18,982 nt of DNA from an uncultured Lachnospiraceae bacterium (GTDB lineage: Bacteria > Bacillota > Clostridia > Lachnospirales > Lachnospiraceae). A model generated the notes under the pieces. That model saw only the letters and a list, made by a program, of their open reading frames with translations, was not told the origin of the DNA and did not search any database. Shown here one piece after another: positions 1 to 7,043 of this stretch (position 1 is its first letter; every line of letters starts with the position of its first letter). The position numbers and the translations under genes are program-made. The stretch lies in contig CAJTTU010000067.1 of assembly GCA_910579325.1 (NCBI GenBank), positions 1 to 18,982 on the forward strand, in the 5' to 3' direction.

Positions 1-213
1 GGATGCATCCGCACCGATTTCAAAAAAGGATTTGAACATGTTCACATTCAGGCTTTTCCCAAAACGCCTGGGCCTGGTAAAAAGGTTTACAATTCCTTTT
101 GTCTCTAAAAATTCTGTGATAAAGGCCGTTTTGTCCACATAGTAATAATTTTTCGCCTTAAAGTCCTCAAAAAACTCGACTCCGATCGGAAGCGCCTTTT
201 TTCTTTCATTCAT
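1..213 (-). CDS. AAA-ATPase-like family protein, N-terminal part (cut by window edge)
   Basis: The first 71 codons are visible and the frame runs off the left edge of the window. The protein opens with LPIGVEFFEDFKAKNYYYVDKT and continues into the family signature TRPRRFGKSLNVNMF, a degenerate P-loop in which RRFGKS takes the Walker A place. This pattern is typical of the AAA-ATPase_like family (Pfam PF09820), which usually carries a PD-(D/E)XK nuclease-like domain at the C-terminus; that part lies outside the window. The family is abundant and often multicopy in Clostridia and Bacteroidetes, and its cellular role is not settled. The ATG at 211-213 is preceded by a strong AAAGGAGGA ribosome binding site with an 8-base spacer, so the start is well supported. 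It follows the pab operon in the same direction but is separated from it by a terminator-like hairpin. Family assignment is firm; function is unknown. Confidence 0.85.
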   Translation of the reverse strand, partial: MNERKKALPIGVEFFEDFKAKNYYYVDKTAFITEFLETKGIVNLFTRPRRFGKSLNVNMFKSFFEIGADAS

Positions 214-238
214 CTGGCGTTCCTCCTTTCTCTGTGCT

Positions 239-290
239 GAGAAAAAATACATACGGGTTTATGATATGCTCAGTAAACCCGTATGTATTT
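239..290 (-). terminator. Rho-independent terminator downstream of pabC
   Basis: Two perfect 17-base arms, 245-261 (AAATACATACGGGTTTA) and 274-290, are separated by a 12-base loop. Read on the minus strand, the hairpin is followed by a run of six T residues. It lies 75 bases past the pabC stop codon and just before the ribosome binding site of the AAA-ATPase-like gene, as expected for the end of the pab transcript. The T/A symmetry means it could also stop transcription coming from the left. The stem is long for a simple terminator and could also act as a protein-binding palindrome. Confidence 0.75.
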
Positions 291-364
291 ACAATCCAAT
301 TTCGTGATACTGCGCCATCCCTTTGTCATCTGTTTGGAAGCTATCCGTCTGCCAGAATCTGTTT

Positions 365-1102
365 TCAAGCCTGACCCGGCAGGCAGTATTCCCGCCGATA
401 ATCCTCCCCTAACCTGTCCGCCGTTTCCCTTGTTTCAAACAAGCAGCTTCCAAATTTTAATACCGGCATAACGCCCATCAGGGAATTCGCGAGAAAGCAT
501 TCGTCAAACCTGCTGATTTCCGCCCCATGCAACCTCTCTTCCCTGATATCATAACGTTCCAGCAGATACCCCCGCATCACCCCCGGCAGCAGGCCGCTGG
601 AAATGTCCGGCGTAACGATCTGCCCGTTTCTGACAAAAAAGATATTCGACGCGGTTCCCTCGCAGATTTCGCCACGGCTGTTAAGAAAAACCGCCTCGTT
701 TAATCCTCTTGCCGCCGCTTCTCTCCGCTCTCTGATACACTCGCCGTAATTCAGGGTTTTGTGAAAAACAAACCGGGAGGTTTCATTTCGCCTGCTAAGA
801 GCAAAATCTACTGTAAACCCTTTTTCATAATCTTCCGTTTTATAAGGATTTTCCCGGGGCAGGAACAATGTATTTTTTTCTGACACCACGATTTTCAGCA
901 CGCCGGAAAACGGCAGGCTTTGTCCTCTCAGAAACCGGTATACTTCTTCCTCCGTCACACGCCGGGATATCCCCAGAAATTCCAGCCCCCTCGCCAGCCG
1001 TTCCAGATGCTGTTCCAAAAATATGGGACAGCCGCCATAAACGGCCACTGTCTCAAAAGCCCCCAGGCCAAATAAAAAACCTTCGTCCAGTTTAATGTTC
1101 AT
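365..1102 (-). CDS. pabC: Aminodeoxychorismate lyase (class IV PLP aminotransferase family)
   Basis: This PLP enzyme is predicted to split 4-amino-4-deoxychorismate into p-aminobenzoate and pyruvate in the cytoplasm, the last step of PABA synthesis for folate. The 245-residue protein shows the class IV fold marks: DEGFLFGLGAFETV near the N-terminus, HKTLNYG with the likely PLP lysine K115, and EICEGTASNIF with the conserved Glu148. Homologues usually begin close to this DEG..FG motif, and the ATG at 1100-1102 has a GAGGG site eight bases upstream, so I chose it. An upstream ATG at 1160-1162 overlaps the pabB stop (ATGA) and would add 20 very basic residues that the family lacks; that start cannot be excluded. 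Last gene of pabA-pabB-pabC. Class IV enzymes also include branched-chain and D-amino acid aminotransferases, but the operon context argues strongly for PabC. Confidence 0.88.
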   Translation of the reverse strand: MNIKLDEGFLFGLGAFETVAVYGGCPIFLEQHLERLARGLEFLGISRRVTEEEVYRFLRGQSLPFSGVLKIVVSEKNTLFLPRENPYKTEDYEKGFTVDFALSRRNETSRFVFHKTLNYGECIRERREAAARGLNEAVFLNSRGEICEGTASNIFFVRNGQIVTPDISSGLLPGVMRGYLLERYDIREERLHGAEISRFDECFLANSLMGVMPVLKFGSCLFETRETADRLGEDYRREYCLPGQA

Positions 1103-1158
1103 TAAAGCAGCCCTCTTTCTGAAATTTCTTTTCCGTCTGGCCTTTCGCTCTATGCCGT

Positions 1159-2544
1159 TCATCCCCGTATAGCTTCCAATAGAGCCTTCGCCTTCTGCAG
1201 CGTTTCTTCATATTCAAATTCCAGTTCCGACTCGCAGGTGATGCCGCCGCCTACGCCGATCTGGTATACGCCGTCTTTGTGCAGCGCCGTCCTGATCACG
1301 ATATTCAGGTCACAGTCTCCTGAAAGGGTCAGATATCCGATGGAACCTGTGTAGAGATTTCTCCTGTCGTGTTCCAGCCCGTCGATGATCTCCATGGCGC
1401 GCAGCTTGGGAGCGCCTGTGATGGAGCCGCCGGGGAAAGCCGCCTCGATCAGATCCATCACGTTTTTCCCTTCTTCCAGATCCCCCTCCACATTTGCCAC
1501 CAGATGAAATACGGTGGCATAGGTTTCCACCTGAAACAGCTCCGTCACCTTCACGCTGCCCGGCACGCATACCCGGTTCAGATCATTTCTCTCCAGATCC
1601 ACGATCATCAGCAACTCGCTTTTATCTTTTTCCGAATCCTCCAGTTCTTTTTTCAGCGCTTCGTCTTCCTCCGGCGTCGCCCCCCGTTTCCTCGTTCCCT
1701 TGATGGGCCGTGTCATCACATGCCCGTTTTGCATCTGTAAAAACCGCTCCGGCGAAGCGCAGATAATCTGGAAATCCCCATATTGAAAATATCCGCCGAA
1801 GGGAGAGGGATTTTCCCGGCGCAGCCGCCTGAATACCTGGTAAGGCCCGCTCTCGCCGGTCACGCTCAATTGCTGGGTCATATTCATAATATAAATATCC
1901 CCTTCCACAATATGGCGGATCGTATCCTCCACCGCTTTTAAATATTCCCTTTTCTCAAAATTTGCCTCCACGGTAATCCTGCGGCTTTCCCTGTGGTTTT
2001 CTTCTTCCCGATCCGCTTCCGTGATTCCCCGAATCCGAAGCAGCAGCTCCTCTGTCATCCTCCGGCTGTCTTTCAGATTCCCATTCCCGATCAGATACAG
2101 CGTATGGGCGCTGTGATCTTCCACGATAAACAGGTCATAAAAGCAGAGAATACAATCCGGGATCTCCACTTTTTTCCGATGCCTGCTTCTCACCCCTTCT
2201 TTTTCTCTCCCATAATCATAGGAAAAGTACCCGACAGCGCCGGAGACAATAGGAAGCTTTGTGGGATTCTCTTCTCTGTGACTGTTCAGGTATTCCTTTA
2301 CATATTCCTCAAAAGACTGCTCACATTCCACGCCGTTTACCGTAAAAGTCTCTCCCTTCACCAGCGTAAGGTACGGAAACAGGCCGATAACCGAATAGCG
2401 CCCCAGAGCATTTTGCAGAGAGGAATCAAGAAACACCGCCATTTCCTCTTCTGCGAATAAATCAAATATCCGATGAATCGGCGGAAAGTCTTTCAACATC
2501 CGGATCGTTCTTTTGGGCATCGCAGCCCCAGACAAATTTTTCAT
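1159..2544 (-). CDS. pabB: Aminodeoxychorismate synthase component I
   Basis: This chorismate-binding subunit uses ammonia from PabA to turn chorismate into 4-amino-4-deoxychorismate. The 461-residue protein has an N-terminal TrpE/PabB-type region, then the catalytic domain with PIKGT at 280-284, DLERNDLNR at about 316-324 and GSITGAPK at about 373-380. The lysine in PIKGT is the key discriminator: PabB enzymes use it as the nucleophile, whereas anthranilate synthase TrpE carries alanine there. The ATG at 2542-2544 follows AAAGGAG with a good spacer. A TTG-started extension to 2625 is open but runs through a duplicated copy of the pabA 3' end and has no family match. The gene lies 67 bases after pabA and overlaps the longer reading of pabC by an ATGA junction, so the three genes are likely cotranscribed. 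Confidence 0.93.
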   Translation of the reverse strand: MKNLSGAAMPKRTIRMLKDFPPIHRIFDLFAEEEMAVFLDSSLQNALGRYSVIGLFPYLTLVKGETFTVNGVECEQSFEEYVKEYLNSHREENPTKLPIVSGAVGYFSYDYGREKEGVRSRHRKKVEIPDCILCFYDLFIVEDHSAHTLYLIGNGNLKDSRRMTEELLLRIRGITEADREEENHRESRRITVEANFEKREYLKAVEDTIRHIVEGDIYIMNMTQQLSVTGESGPYQVFRRLRRENPSPFGGYFQYGDFQIICASPERFLQMQNGHVMTRPIKGTRKRGATPEEDEALKKELEDSEKDKSELLMIVDLERNDLNRVCVPGSVKVTELFQVETYATVFHLVANVEGDLEEGKNVMDLIEAAFPGGSITGAPKLRAMEIIDGLEHDRRNLYTGSIGYLTLSGDCDLNIVIRTALHKDGVYQIGVGGGITCESELEFEYEETLQKAKALLEAIRG

Positions 2545-2553
2545 AATATCTCC

Positions 2554-2634
2554 TTTTATTACAGTTCCGCAACTCCCCTCCCGGGGCTTGTACGGTCCGT
2601 TGCTGTTTTTATTACAGTTTTGCAACTCCCCTCC
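2554..2634 (-). repeat. 28-bp direct duplication of the pabA 3' end in front of pabB
   Basis: Bases 2554-2581 and 2607-2634 are the same 28-base sequence with two adjacent differences (CC against TT), offset by 53 bases. The right copy encodes the last residues and stop of pabA. The left copy repeats the GGAGGGGAGTTG block and the TAATAA stop region and leads into the AAAGGAG site of pabB. It looks like a remnant of a small tandem duplication. Confidence 0.85.
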
Positions 2635-3205
2635 ACTTTGCGCAAATTTTTATAAAGTTGCAAAGAAGCTCCTGACCATATTCCGTCAGCACTGCCTCCG
2701 GATGAAACTGTACGCCGTAAACAGGGAGGGATTTGTGGGAAATTCCCATGATAACGCCTTCCCCTGCGCTGGCGTCCACTGACAGGAACGAGGGCAGTCC
2801 CTCCCGCTCCACTACCAGAGAATGGTACCGGGTCACCCGGAATGCCTGGGGCAGCCCGGCAAACATCCCTGTCTTGCAATGGGTGATCTCCGTTACTTTT
2901 CCGTGCATAGGCAGGCTTCCTTTTTTCACGGAAGCGCCAAAATAATGGCCTATGGCCTGATGGCCCAGACACACGCCTAAAATCGGTATTTTCCCTTTAA
3001 ATTTGTCCAGAATCCGCAGCGATGCCGCTGCCTCCGACGGTTTTCCCGGCCCAGGAGAAAGAATGATCCCCTCCGGCCGCAAAGCCTCAATCTCAGAAAG
3101 GGTGATCTCATCGTCACGCCTTACAAGAATATCCTGTCCCAGCTCTCTGAAATAAGCCGACAGGTTGTAGACAAAAGAATCGTAATTATCCAGCATAAAA
3201 TACAC
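2612..3205 (-). CDS. pabA: Aminodeoxychorismate synthase component II (glutamine amidotransferase)
   Basis: Class I glutamine amidotransferase subunit that releases ammonia from glutamine and passes it to PabB. The 197-residue protein has the expected length and the triad: Cys79 in GVCLGHQ, and His168 and Glu170 in VQFHPEA. The oxyanion segment SPGPGKP is at about 50-56. The start is a GTG at 3203-3205, six bases from a GAGGA site; it gives MYFMLDNYDSF, which aligns with the usual family opening. An ATG three codons later has poor spacing. In many bacteria this subunit also serves TrpE, but here it sits with a PIKGT-type PabB and a class IV lyase, so the PABA role is favoured. First gene of the operon. 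The last codons (WRGVAKL) are part of a short duplication that continues into the pabA-pabB gap. Confidence 0.92.
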   Translation of the reverse strand: MYFMLDNYDSFVYNLSAYFRELGQDILVRRDDEITLSEIEALRPEGIILSPGPGKPSEAAASLRILDKFKGKIPILGVCLGHQAIGHYFGASVKKGSLPMHGKVTEITHCKTGMFAGLPQAFRVTRYHSLVVEREGLPSFLSVDASAGEGVIMGISHKSLPVYGVQFHPEAVLTEYGQELLCNFIKICAKWRGVAKL

Positions 3206-3340
3206 AGGCCGTCCTCACTTTCCCGAAAATTTTTCGGCATAGTCGTTTTGACGGCGGCTATCTCTTATCGTGGGTTCCGAAAGAGCCTGTCTCCAGGCTT
3301 TGTCTGTCAAGCCCGGTCCGTATCCTTGCCTCGTGCGGAT

Positions 3341-3369
3341 AGTTTACCACAGATACCGCAAATGCACAA
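3341..3369 (-). promoter_or_regulatory. Weak candidate promoter for pabABC
   Basis: On the minus strand TTGTGC (3364-3369) and TAAACT (3341-3346) are separated by 17 bases. The boxes match consensus at only three and four of six positions. It would give a leader of about 130 bases containing the hairpin at 3284-3299. A perfect TTGACA at 3303-3308 has no acceptable -10 box after it. Confidence 0.25.
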
Positions 3370-3418
3370 GCTTATTTTATCTGGTAAATACCGTAAAATA
3401 ATCCGCCCCCGAAAACAG

Positions 3419-3447
3419 TTTTCAAATCCTTCCGTTTATGATATAGT
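3419..3447 (+). promoter_or_regulatory. Candidate promoter for the plus-strand MATE gene
   Basis: TTTTCA (3419-3424), a 17-base spacer and TATAGT (3442-3447) form a reasonable SigA-type promoter. Transcription would begin near 3454, about 55 bases before the start codon. Confidence 0.45.
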
Positions 3448-3479
3448 AACAGCATTGCCGCCGGCATCCGTTGTCTGTC

Positions 3480-3528
3480 GGCACAGATTAAAAATAGATG
3501 GAGAATACGATGGCACAGATTAAAAATA
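3480..3528 (+). repeat. 17-bp direct repeat flanking the MATE gene start
   Basis: GGCACAGATTAAAAATA occurs perfectly at 3480-3496 and 3512-3528, offset by 32 bases. The second copy encodes the first residues of the protein (AQIKN) and the first lies in the 5' leader. The GGAGA ribosome binding site and start codon sit between them, so a small duplication appears to have created or moved the start region. Confidence 0.85.
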
Positions 3529-4874
3529 TGACCGCAGGCAAGCCAGGGAAACTGATCTTTACATTTGCCCTGCCGCTGATGCTGGGCAATGTATTTCAGC
3601 AGCTTTATACGGTAGTGGACACCATGGTGGTGGGAAAATTTCTTGGCGTGGGCGCCCTGGCAGCCCTTGGCGCGGCAGACTGGCTGAACTGGATGATGCT
3701 GGGCATTATTCAGGGCTTTGCCCAGGGCTTCGCCATTCTGATGGCCCAGGAATTCGGAGCAAAGAAGTATGAAAAACTGCGGGACGTAATCGGAAACGCA
3801 GGGGTTCTTTCCCTTCTTTTTTCCCTGCTGTTAACCGGAGCAGGCCAGCTGGCCGCAAGGCCGGTGCTCCTTCTTCTGCAGACGCCGGAAACGATCCTGC
3901 CCGACACCCTGCTTTACTTAAGAATGATGTTTCTGGGCGTCCCGATCGTCATGGCCTATAACCTGCTGGCCTGTATCCTGCGCTCCCTTGGAGATGGAAA
4001 AACGCCGCTGCACGCCATGGTAGTGGCCTCTTTCACGAATATCGCCCTGGATCTGCTCTTTGTGCTGGTATTTCGCTGGGGCATCGCAGGCGCGGCGGCG
4101 GCGACACTGATCGCCCAGCTGATTTCCGGCCTGTACTGTGTCTATCATATCAGAAAAATCGAGATCCTGCGCATGGTTCCGGACAATTTCCGTTTAAATG
4201 CCCGGCTGGTTCCCCGCTTGCTGCTGTTAGGCGCTCCCATGGCGTTCCAGAACTGCATCATTGCCGTAGGCGGCATGATCCTTCAGTTTATCATCAACGG
4301 CTTCGGCGTAATCTTTATCGCCGGATATACCGCCAGCAATAAGCTGTACGGCGTTCTGGAAGTCGCCGCCACCTCCTACGGCTACGCCATGATTACCTAT
4401 GTAGGCCAGAACCTGGGCGCAGGAAAATATAAGCGTATCCGCCAGGGGATGCGCTCCGCGCTTCTGATCGCCCTGGCCACCTCCGTCGGAATCGCCGCCG
4501 CCATGCTCCTGTTCGGAAAACTGATCCTGGGCTGCTTTATCTCCGGCACGCCTCAGGAGACTGCCATGGCTATGGAGATTGCTTATCTTTATCTGGCCAT
4601 TATGAGCATTTTCCTGCCTGTGCTGTATCTGCTCCACATCGTGCGCTCCGCCATCCAGGGCATGGGAAATACGCTGCTGCCCATGGTTTCCGGCATCGTA
4701 GAATTCATTATGCGGACCATAGCAGCCATCCTTCTTCCCGGCGCCATCGGACAAACCGGCATCTTCTACGCCGAGATCGCAGCCTGGATCGGAGCGGATG
4801 TGGTGCTGGTGTGCAGCTACTTTGTCATCGCGAAAAAATACCTGGGACAGAAACCGGCTTCCGACACAGTTTAA
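3510..4874 (+). CDS. MATE family efflux transporter
   Basis: A 454-residue integral membrane protein of the multidrug and toxic compound extrusion family, which exports cationic drugs or other small molecules with Na+ or H+ coupling. The N-terminus reads MTAGKPGKLIFTFALPLMLGNVFQQLYTVVDTMVVGKFLG, written here in overlapping pieces: TAGKPGKL, then FALPLMLGN, then QQLYTVVDTMVVG, the classic opening of the first MatE repeat. Two homologous halves with about 12 hydrophobic helices fill the rest, the normal family length. I chose the ATG at 3510 because GGAGA lies seven bases upstream; an ATG at 3498 has no binding site. It is the only plus-strand gene, transcribed away from pabA and toward a second MATE gene. 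No regulator is adjacent. Substrate cannot be predicted. Confidence 0.92.
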   Translation: MAQIKNMTAGKPGKLIFTFALPLMLGNVFQQLYTVVDTMVVGKFLGVGALAALGAADWLNWMMLGIIQGFAQGFAILMAQEFGAKKYEKLRDVIGNAGVLSLLFSLLLTGAGQLAARPVLLLLQTPETILPDTLLYLRMMFLGVPIVMAYNLLACILRSLGDGKTPLHAMVVASFTNIALDLLFVLVFRWGIAGAAAATLIAQLISGLYCVYHIRKIEILRMVPDNFRLNARLVPRLLLLGAPMAFQNCIIAVGGMILQFIINGFGVIFIAGYTASNKLYGVLEVAATSYGYAMITYVGQNLGAGKYKRIRQGMRSALLIALATSVGIAAAMLLFGKLILGCFISGTPQETAMAMEIAYLYLAIMSIFLPVLYLLHIVRSAIQGMGNTLLPMVSGIVEFIMRTIAAILLPGAIGQTGIFYAEIAAWIGADVVLVCSYFVIAKKYLGQKPASDTV

Positions 4875-4925
4875 TTAATTGCAGGCAGGTAATGATATTG
4901 CTTCTGTTTTTCTGTGTCGCCAATC

Positions 4926-4952
4926 AATGCTGCCCCGGCATACCGGCTGGCA
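4926..4952. terminator. Hairpin between convergent MATE genes, possible bidirectional terminator
   Basis: TGCC-CCGG-CATA-CCGG-CT-GGCA at 4931-4952 folds into a GC-rich stem with a two-base bulge, and flanking A/T bases can extend it. It lies directly beside the stop codon of the minus-strand gene and about 55 bases past the plus-strand stop. Neither strand has a clear T-run directly after it, so termination is only suggested by position. Confidence 0.3.
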
Positions 4953-6284
4953 TTACCAGTAGTGATACTGTTTTCGTTTTCCAATAATAAAAGCTATGGA
5001 AACCACCAAAGCCAGCCCTTCCGCCGCCGTCACCGCCCACCAGATTCCGTTAAGGCCCAGCAGGGCAGGCAGAAGCAGCACTGCCAGCGTCTGAAATACC
5101 AGCGTCCGCAGGAACGCGATTGCCGCCGATACGCCGCCGTTATTCAGGGCTGTGAAAAAGGCCGAGGCGAATATATTAAATCCGAACAGCAAAAAGGCAT
5201 AGGCGTAAATGGTAAGGGCGCCTTTTGTCATCTCCTGCAGCTCCGGGTCATACCCCACGAACAGCCCTGCAAGAGGGCCCGCAAGCGTCCAGGCTGAAAG
5301 CAGCATGGCCACGCCGCCTCCCACCATAATGACCACACTTTTTTTCAGCATGTTTTTCAGCTCGTCATGATGGCCCGCACCGTAATGATAGCTGATGATC
5401 GGGGCTGTCCCCACGGTATAGCCGAGAAAAATCGCGGCAAAAATCATCTGGGTGTACATCACTACCCCATAAGCGGCCACGCCGTTTTCCCCGGCATATT
5501 TTAACAGCTGAAAGTTGTACAGCATTCCCACGAAGGATGCGGAGATATTGGTCATCAGCTCGGAGGAGCCGTTCAGGCAGGCTTTGAGCAGCGGCCTGGC
5601 TTCCAGCCTTGTCTTTGTCAGACGGAGCAGGCTGCTGTTGGGACGCAGGAAATAAATCAGGGGCAGAAGACCGCCTATGCATTGGCCGATGATTGAAGCC
5701 CAGGCTGCCCCTGCGATGCCCCAGTCAAAAACCGCCACAAACAAGGCGTCCAGTACCATATTTGTCACGCCGGCGGAAACGGTCACGATAAATCCCAGCT
5801 GCGGCTTTTCCGCCGTAACCAGAAAGCTCTGAAACAGATACTGAAACATAAATGCCCAGTTAAATCCGTTGATAATCCTGCCGTACAGCACGCAGTCCTC
5901 GATCATGTCTTCAGAGGCCCCCAGCATATAGGAAATCGGCCGCATAAAGATAATGCCAAGCACCGACATCATCACGCCCAAAATCAATGTAAGATACACC
6001 ATCATGGTGAAATACCGGTTAGCCTTCTCCCGGTTTCCCTCTCCCAGCGTCTTTCCCACCAGGGCGCTGCCGCCGGTACCGATCATAAACCCAAAGCAGG
6101 CCAGTATCATCAGGAACGGCATAATCAGATTCACTGCCGCAAATGCCGTCTTCCCCACATAATTTGAAACAAAAAAGCCGTCCACAATGCCGTATATGGA
6201 AGTACACAGCATCATGGCAATCGTAGGAAGACAGAAGCGAAATAATTTTTTGTAAGTAAAATGTTCAGATAATTGTATGTTCAT
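4953..6284 (-). CDS. MATE family efflux transporter, MarR-linked
   Basis: A 443-residue polytopic membrane protein with two MatE halves and about 12 hydrophobic helices. The segment TSIYGIVDGFFVSNYVGKT and the following NLIMPFLMILACFGFMIGTG are typical of a common Firmicute MATE group. It should export drugs or related small molecules across the cytoplasmic membrane using an ion gradient. The ATG at 6282-6284 has a strong AGGAGG site. It begins 24 bases after the marR-type gene in the same direction, an arrangement like the MepR-MepA pair of Staphylococcus aureus, where a MarR repressor controls itself and a MATE pump and responds to substrates. That comparison is by layout, not by measured similarity. 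It shares little obvious sequence with the neighbouring plus-strand MATE gene, so a recent duplication is unlikely. Confidence 0.92.
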   Translation of the reverse strand: MNIQLSEHFTYKKLFRFCLPTIAMMLCTSIYGIVDGFFVSNYVGKTAFAAVNLIMPFLMILACFGFMIGTGGSALVGKTLGEGNREKANRYFTMMVYLTLILGVMMSVLGIIFMRPISYMLGASEDMIEDCVLYGRIINGFNWAFMFQYLFQSFLVTAEKPQLGFIVTVSAGVTNMVLDALFVAVFDWGIAGAAWASIIGQCIGGLLPLIYFLRPNSSLLRLTKTRLEARPLLKACLNGSSELMTNISASFVGMLYNFQLLKYAGENGVAAYGVVMYTQMIFAAIFLGYTVGTAPIISYHYGAGHHDELKNMLKKSVVIMVGGGVAMLLSAWTLAGPLAGLFVGYDPELQEMTKGALTIYAYAFLLFGFNIFASAFFTALNNGGVSAAIAFLRTLVFQTLAVLLLPALLGLNGIWWAVTAAEGLALVVSIAFIIGKRKQYHYW

Positions 6285-6308
6285 TACTTCCTCCTATTTA
6301 TAGTTCTG

Positions 6309-6752
6309 CTACAGCCCCGCTCTTCTTTCTTTTAAAAGAGCCGTATATTTCCTGAACAGAGATAAAAACAATTCCAGTTCTTCCTCCGACATCTCGTTCA
6401 GGGCAGCGCATTCGATCGCAATCACTTTGTCAACAGTTCTTTTACAGAGGGCGTCCCCTTTTTCTGTCAGTATTATCCGTTTGCTCCGACGATTACCGCC
6501 ACAGGTCAATTCAATATATCCGTCAACCTCCATTTTTTTCAGCGCTGAATTTACTGTCTGTTTCGGCTGGTGCATACAGGCGCATATCTCACTCTGGACA
6601 GCGGCATCCTCTGCTCTCAATGCGTACAATATCCAAAAAACGCTTTCAGATAATCCCAAAGTTTTTGCCAGATCACGGTAAACCTCATCATTTTCCTTCA
6701 TAATTCTGTTATACTCTGACAGCTTGCTGCCAATGTGGGATTCTTTTATCAT
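6309..6752 (-). CDS. MarR family transcriptional regulator
   Basis: A 147-residue winged-helix protein of normal MarR length. The central part (SESVFWILYALR, then QSEICACMHQPKQTVNSALKKME) is the helix-turn-helix with its recognition helix, followed by the wing with GGNRRSKRIILTEKG. The ends are predicted dimerisation helices. It should bind a palindrome as a dimer and release DNA when a ligand binds. Its own promoter, at 6909-6937, carries a 14-base inverted repeat that is the natural operator. The ATG at 6750-6752 follows AGGAGG with a ten-base spacer, after a leader of about 150 bases. The next gene in the operon is a MATE pump, so the likely job is substrate-responsive control of efflux. 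The ligand is unknown. Confidence 0.92.
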   Translation of the reverse strand: MIKESHIGSKLSEYNRIMKENDEVYRDLAKTLGLSESVFWILYALRAEDAAVQSEICACMHQPKQTVNSALKKMEVDGYIELTCGGNRRSKRIILTEKGDALCKRTVDKVIAIECAALNEMSEEELELFLSLFRKYTALLKERRAGL

Positions 6753-6902
6753 TTATAACGATCCTCCTGAAAAATGATACGCTGTTCTGCGAAACGTACT
6801 GTGGCAGAAAATCTGCTGATAAACAAATTCCTGCCTTTACGCTGATCAACAGGCCATTCCGCTCAAAAATGTACCTGTAACATAAAAAGTCCGAACGCAG
6901 AC
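6753..6902 (-). promoter_or_regulatory. Long structured leader of the marR-MATE mRNA
   Basis: With the promoter at 6909-6937, the mRNA has a leader of about 150 bases. Near its 3' end three complementary blocks, 6812-6816, 6804-6809 and 6785-6790, allow two mutually exclusive stems: GCAGA with TCTGC, or TTCTGC with GCAGAA. A six-codon frame (MLQVHF, 6863-6883) lies close to the 5' end with a weak binding site. These could be parts of translational or attenuation control, but no such mechanism is shown by the sequence alone. Confidence 0.3.
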
Positions 6903-6928
6903 CTTTATAGTATAGTCTGAGTTCGGAC
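6889..6928. promoter_or_regulatory. MarR-type operator (inverted repeat over the marR promoter)
   Basis: GTCCGAACGCAGAC (6889-6902) and GTCTGAGTTCGGAC (6915-6928) are 14-base inverted arms with one mismatch and a 12-base centre. One arm fills the spacer between the -35 and -10 boxes, the other covers the expected transcription start. A repressor bound here would block RNA polymerase, which fits autorepression by the MarR protein. Confidence 0.75.
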
Positions 6929-6937
6929 ATTTGTCAA
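6909..6937 (-). promoter_or_regulatory. SigA-type promoter of the marR-MATE operon
   Basis: On the minus strand a perfect TTGACA (6932-6937) and TATACT (6909-6914) are separated by exactly 17 bases. Transcription should begin near 6902. This is one of the strongest promoters in the window and would need the overlapping operator to be kept off. Confidence 0.85.
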
Positions 6938-6968
6938 CATTTTTTTATTTGCAAAAAACAGTATCCAG

Positions 6969-7000
6969 AAAAAGACCGCAACAATAACATTGCGGCCTTT
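6969..7000 (-). terminator. Rho-independent terminator after oppA
   Basis: Arms 6971-6981 and 6990-7000 form an 11-pair stem (one G-U pair on the minus-strand RNA) with an eight-base loop. The minus-strand transcript then reads five T residues. It lies 43 bases past the oppA stop codon and ends the opp operon before the marR promoter region. Confidence 0.85.
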
Positions 7001-7043
7001 CCCAAAACATAAAACATTATTTTAACGCTATTGCTCTTTTTAC

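Larger units (their letters stand above)
3206..3509. other. Divergent intergenic region between pabA and the plus-strand MATE gene
   Basis: This stretch of about 300 bases has no convincing gene. It must contain both the pab promoter (minus) and the MATE promoter (plus). Visible items are the plus-strand promoter candidate at 3419-3447, a weak minus-strand candidate at 3341-3369, a hairpin at 3284-3299 (AGCCTG-TCTC-CAGGCT) in the expected pabA leader, and the left copy of a short repeat at 3480-3496. An open frame crosses from 3248 to 3523 but has no ribosome binding site and no recognisable protein pattern. Confidence 0.6.

Noticed and set aside
2545..2625. N-terminal extension of pabB from a TTG codon
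   Set aside because: The 27 extra residues come from the duplicated pabA end and do not resemble PabB; the internal ATG has a strong AAAGGAG site.
4953..6284. Idea that the two MATE genes are a recent inverted duplication
   Set aside because: Their N-terminal and core sequences differ clearly by eye and they belong to different-looking MATE groups, so convergence of two separate genes is more likely.
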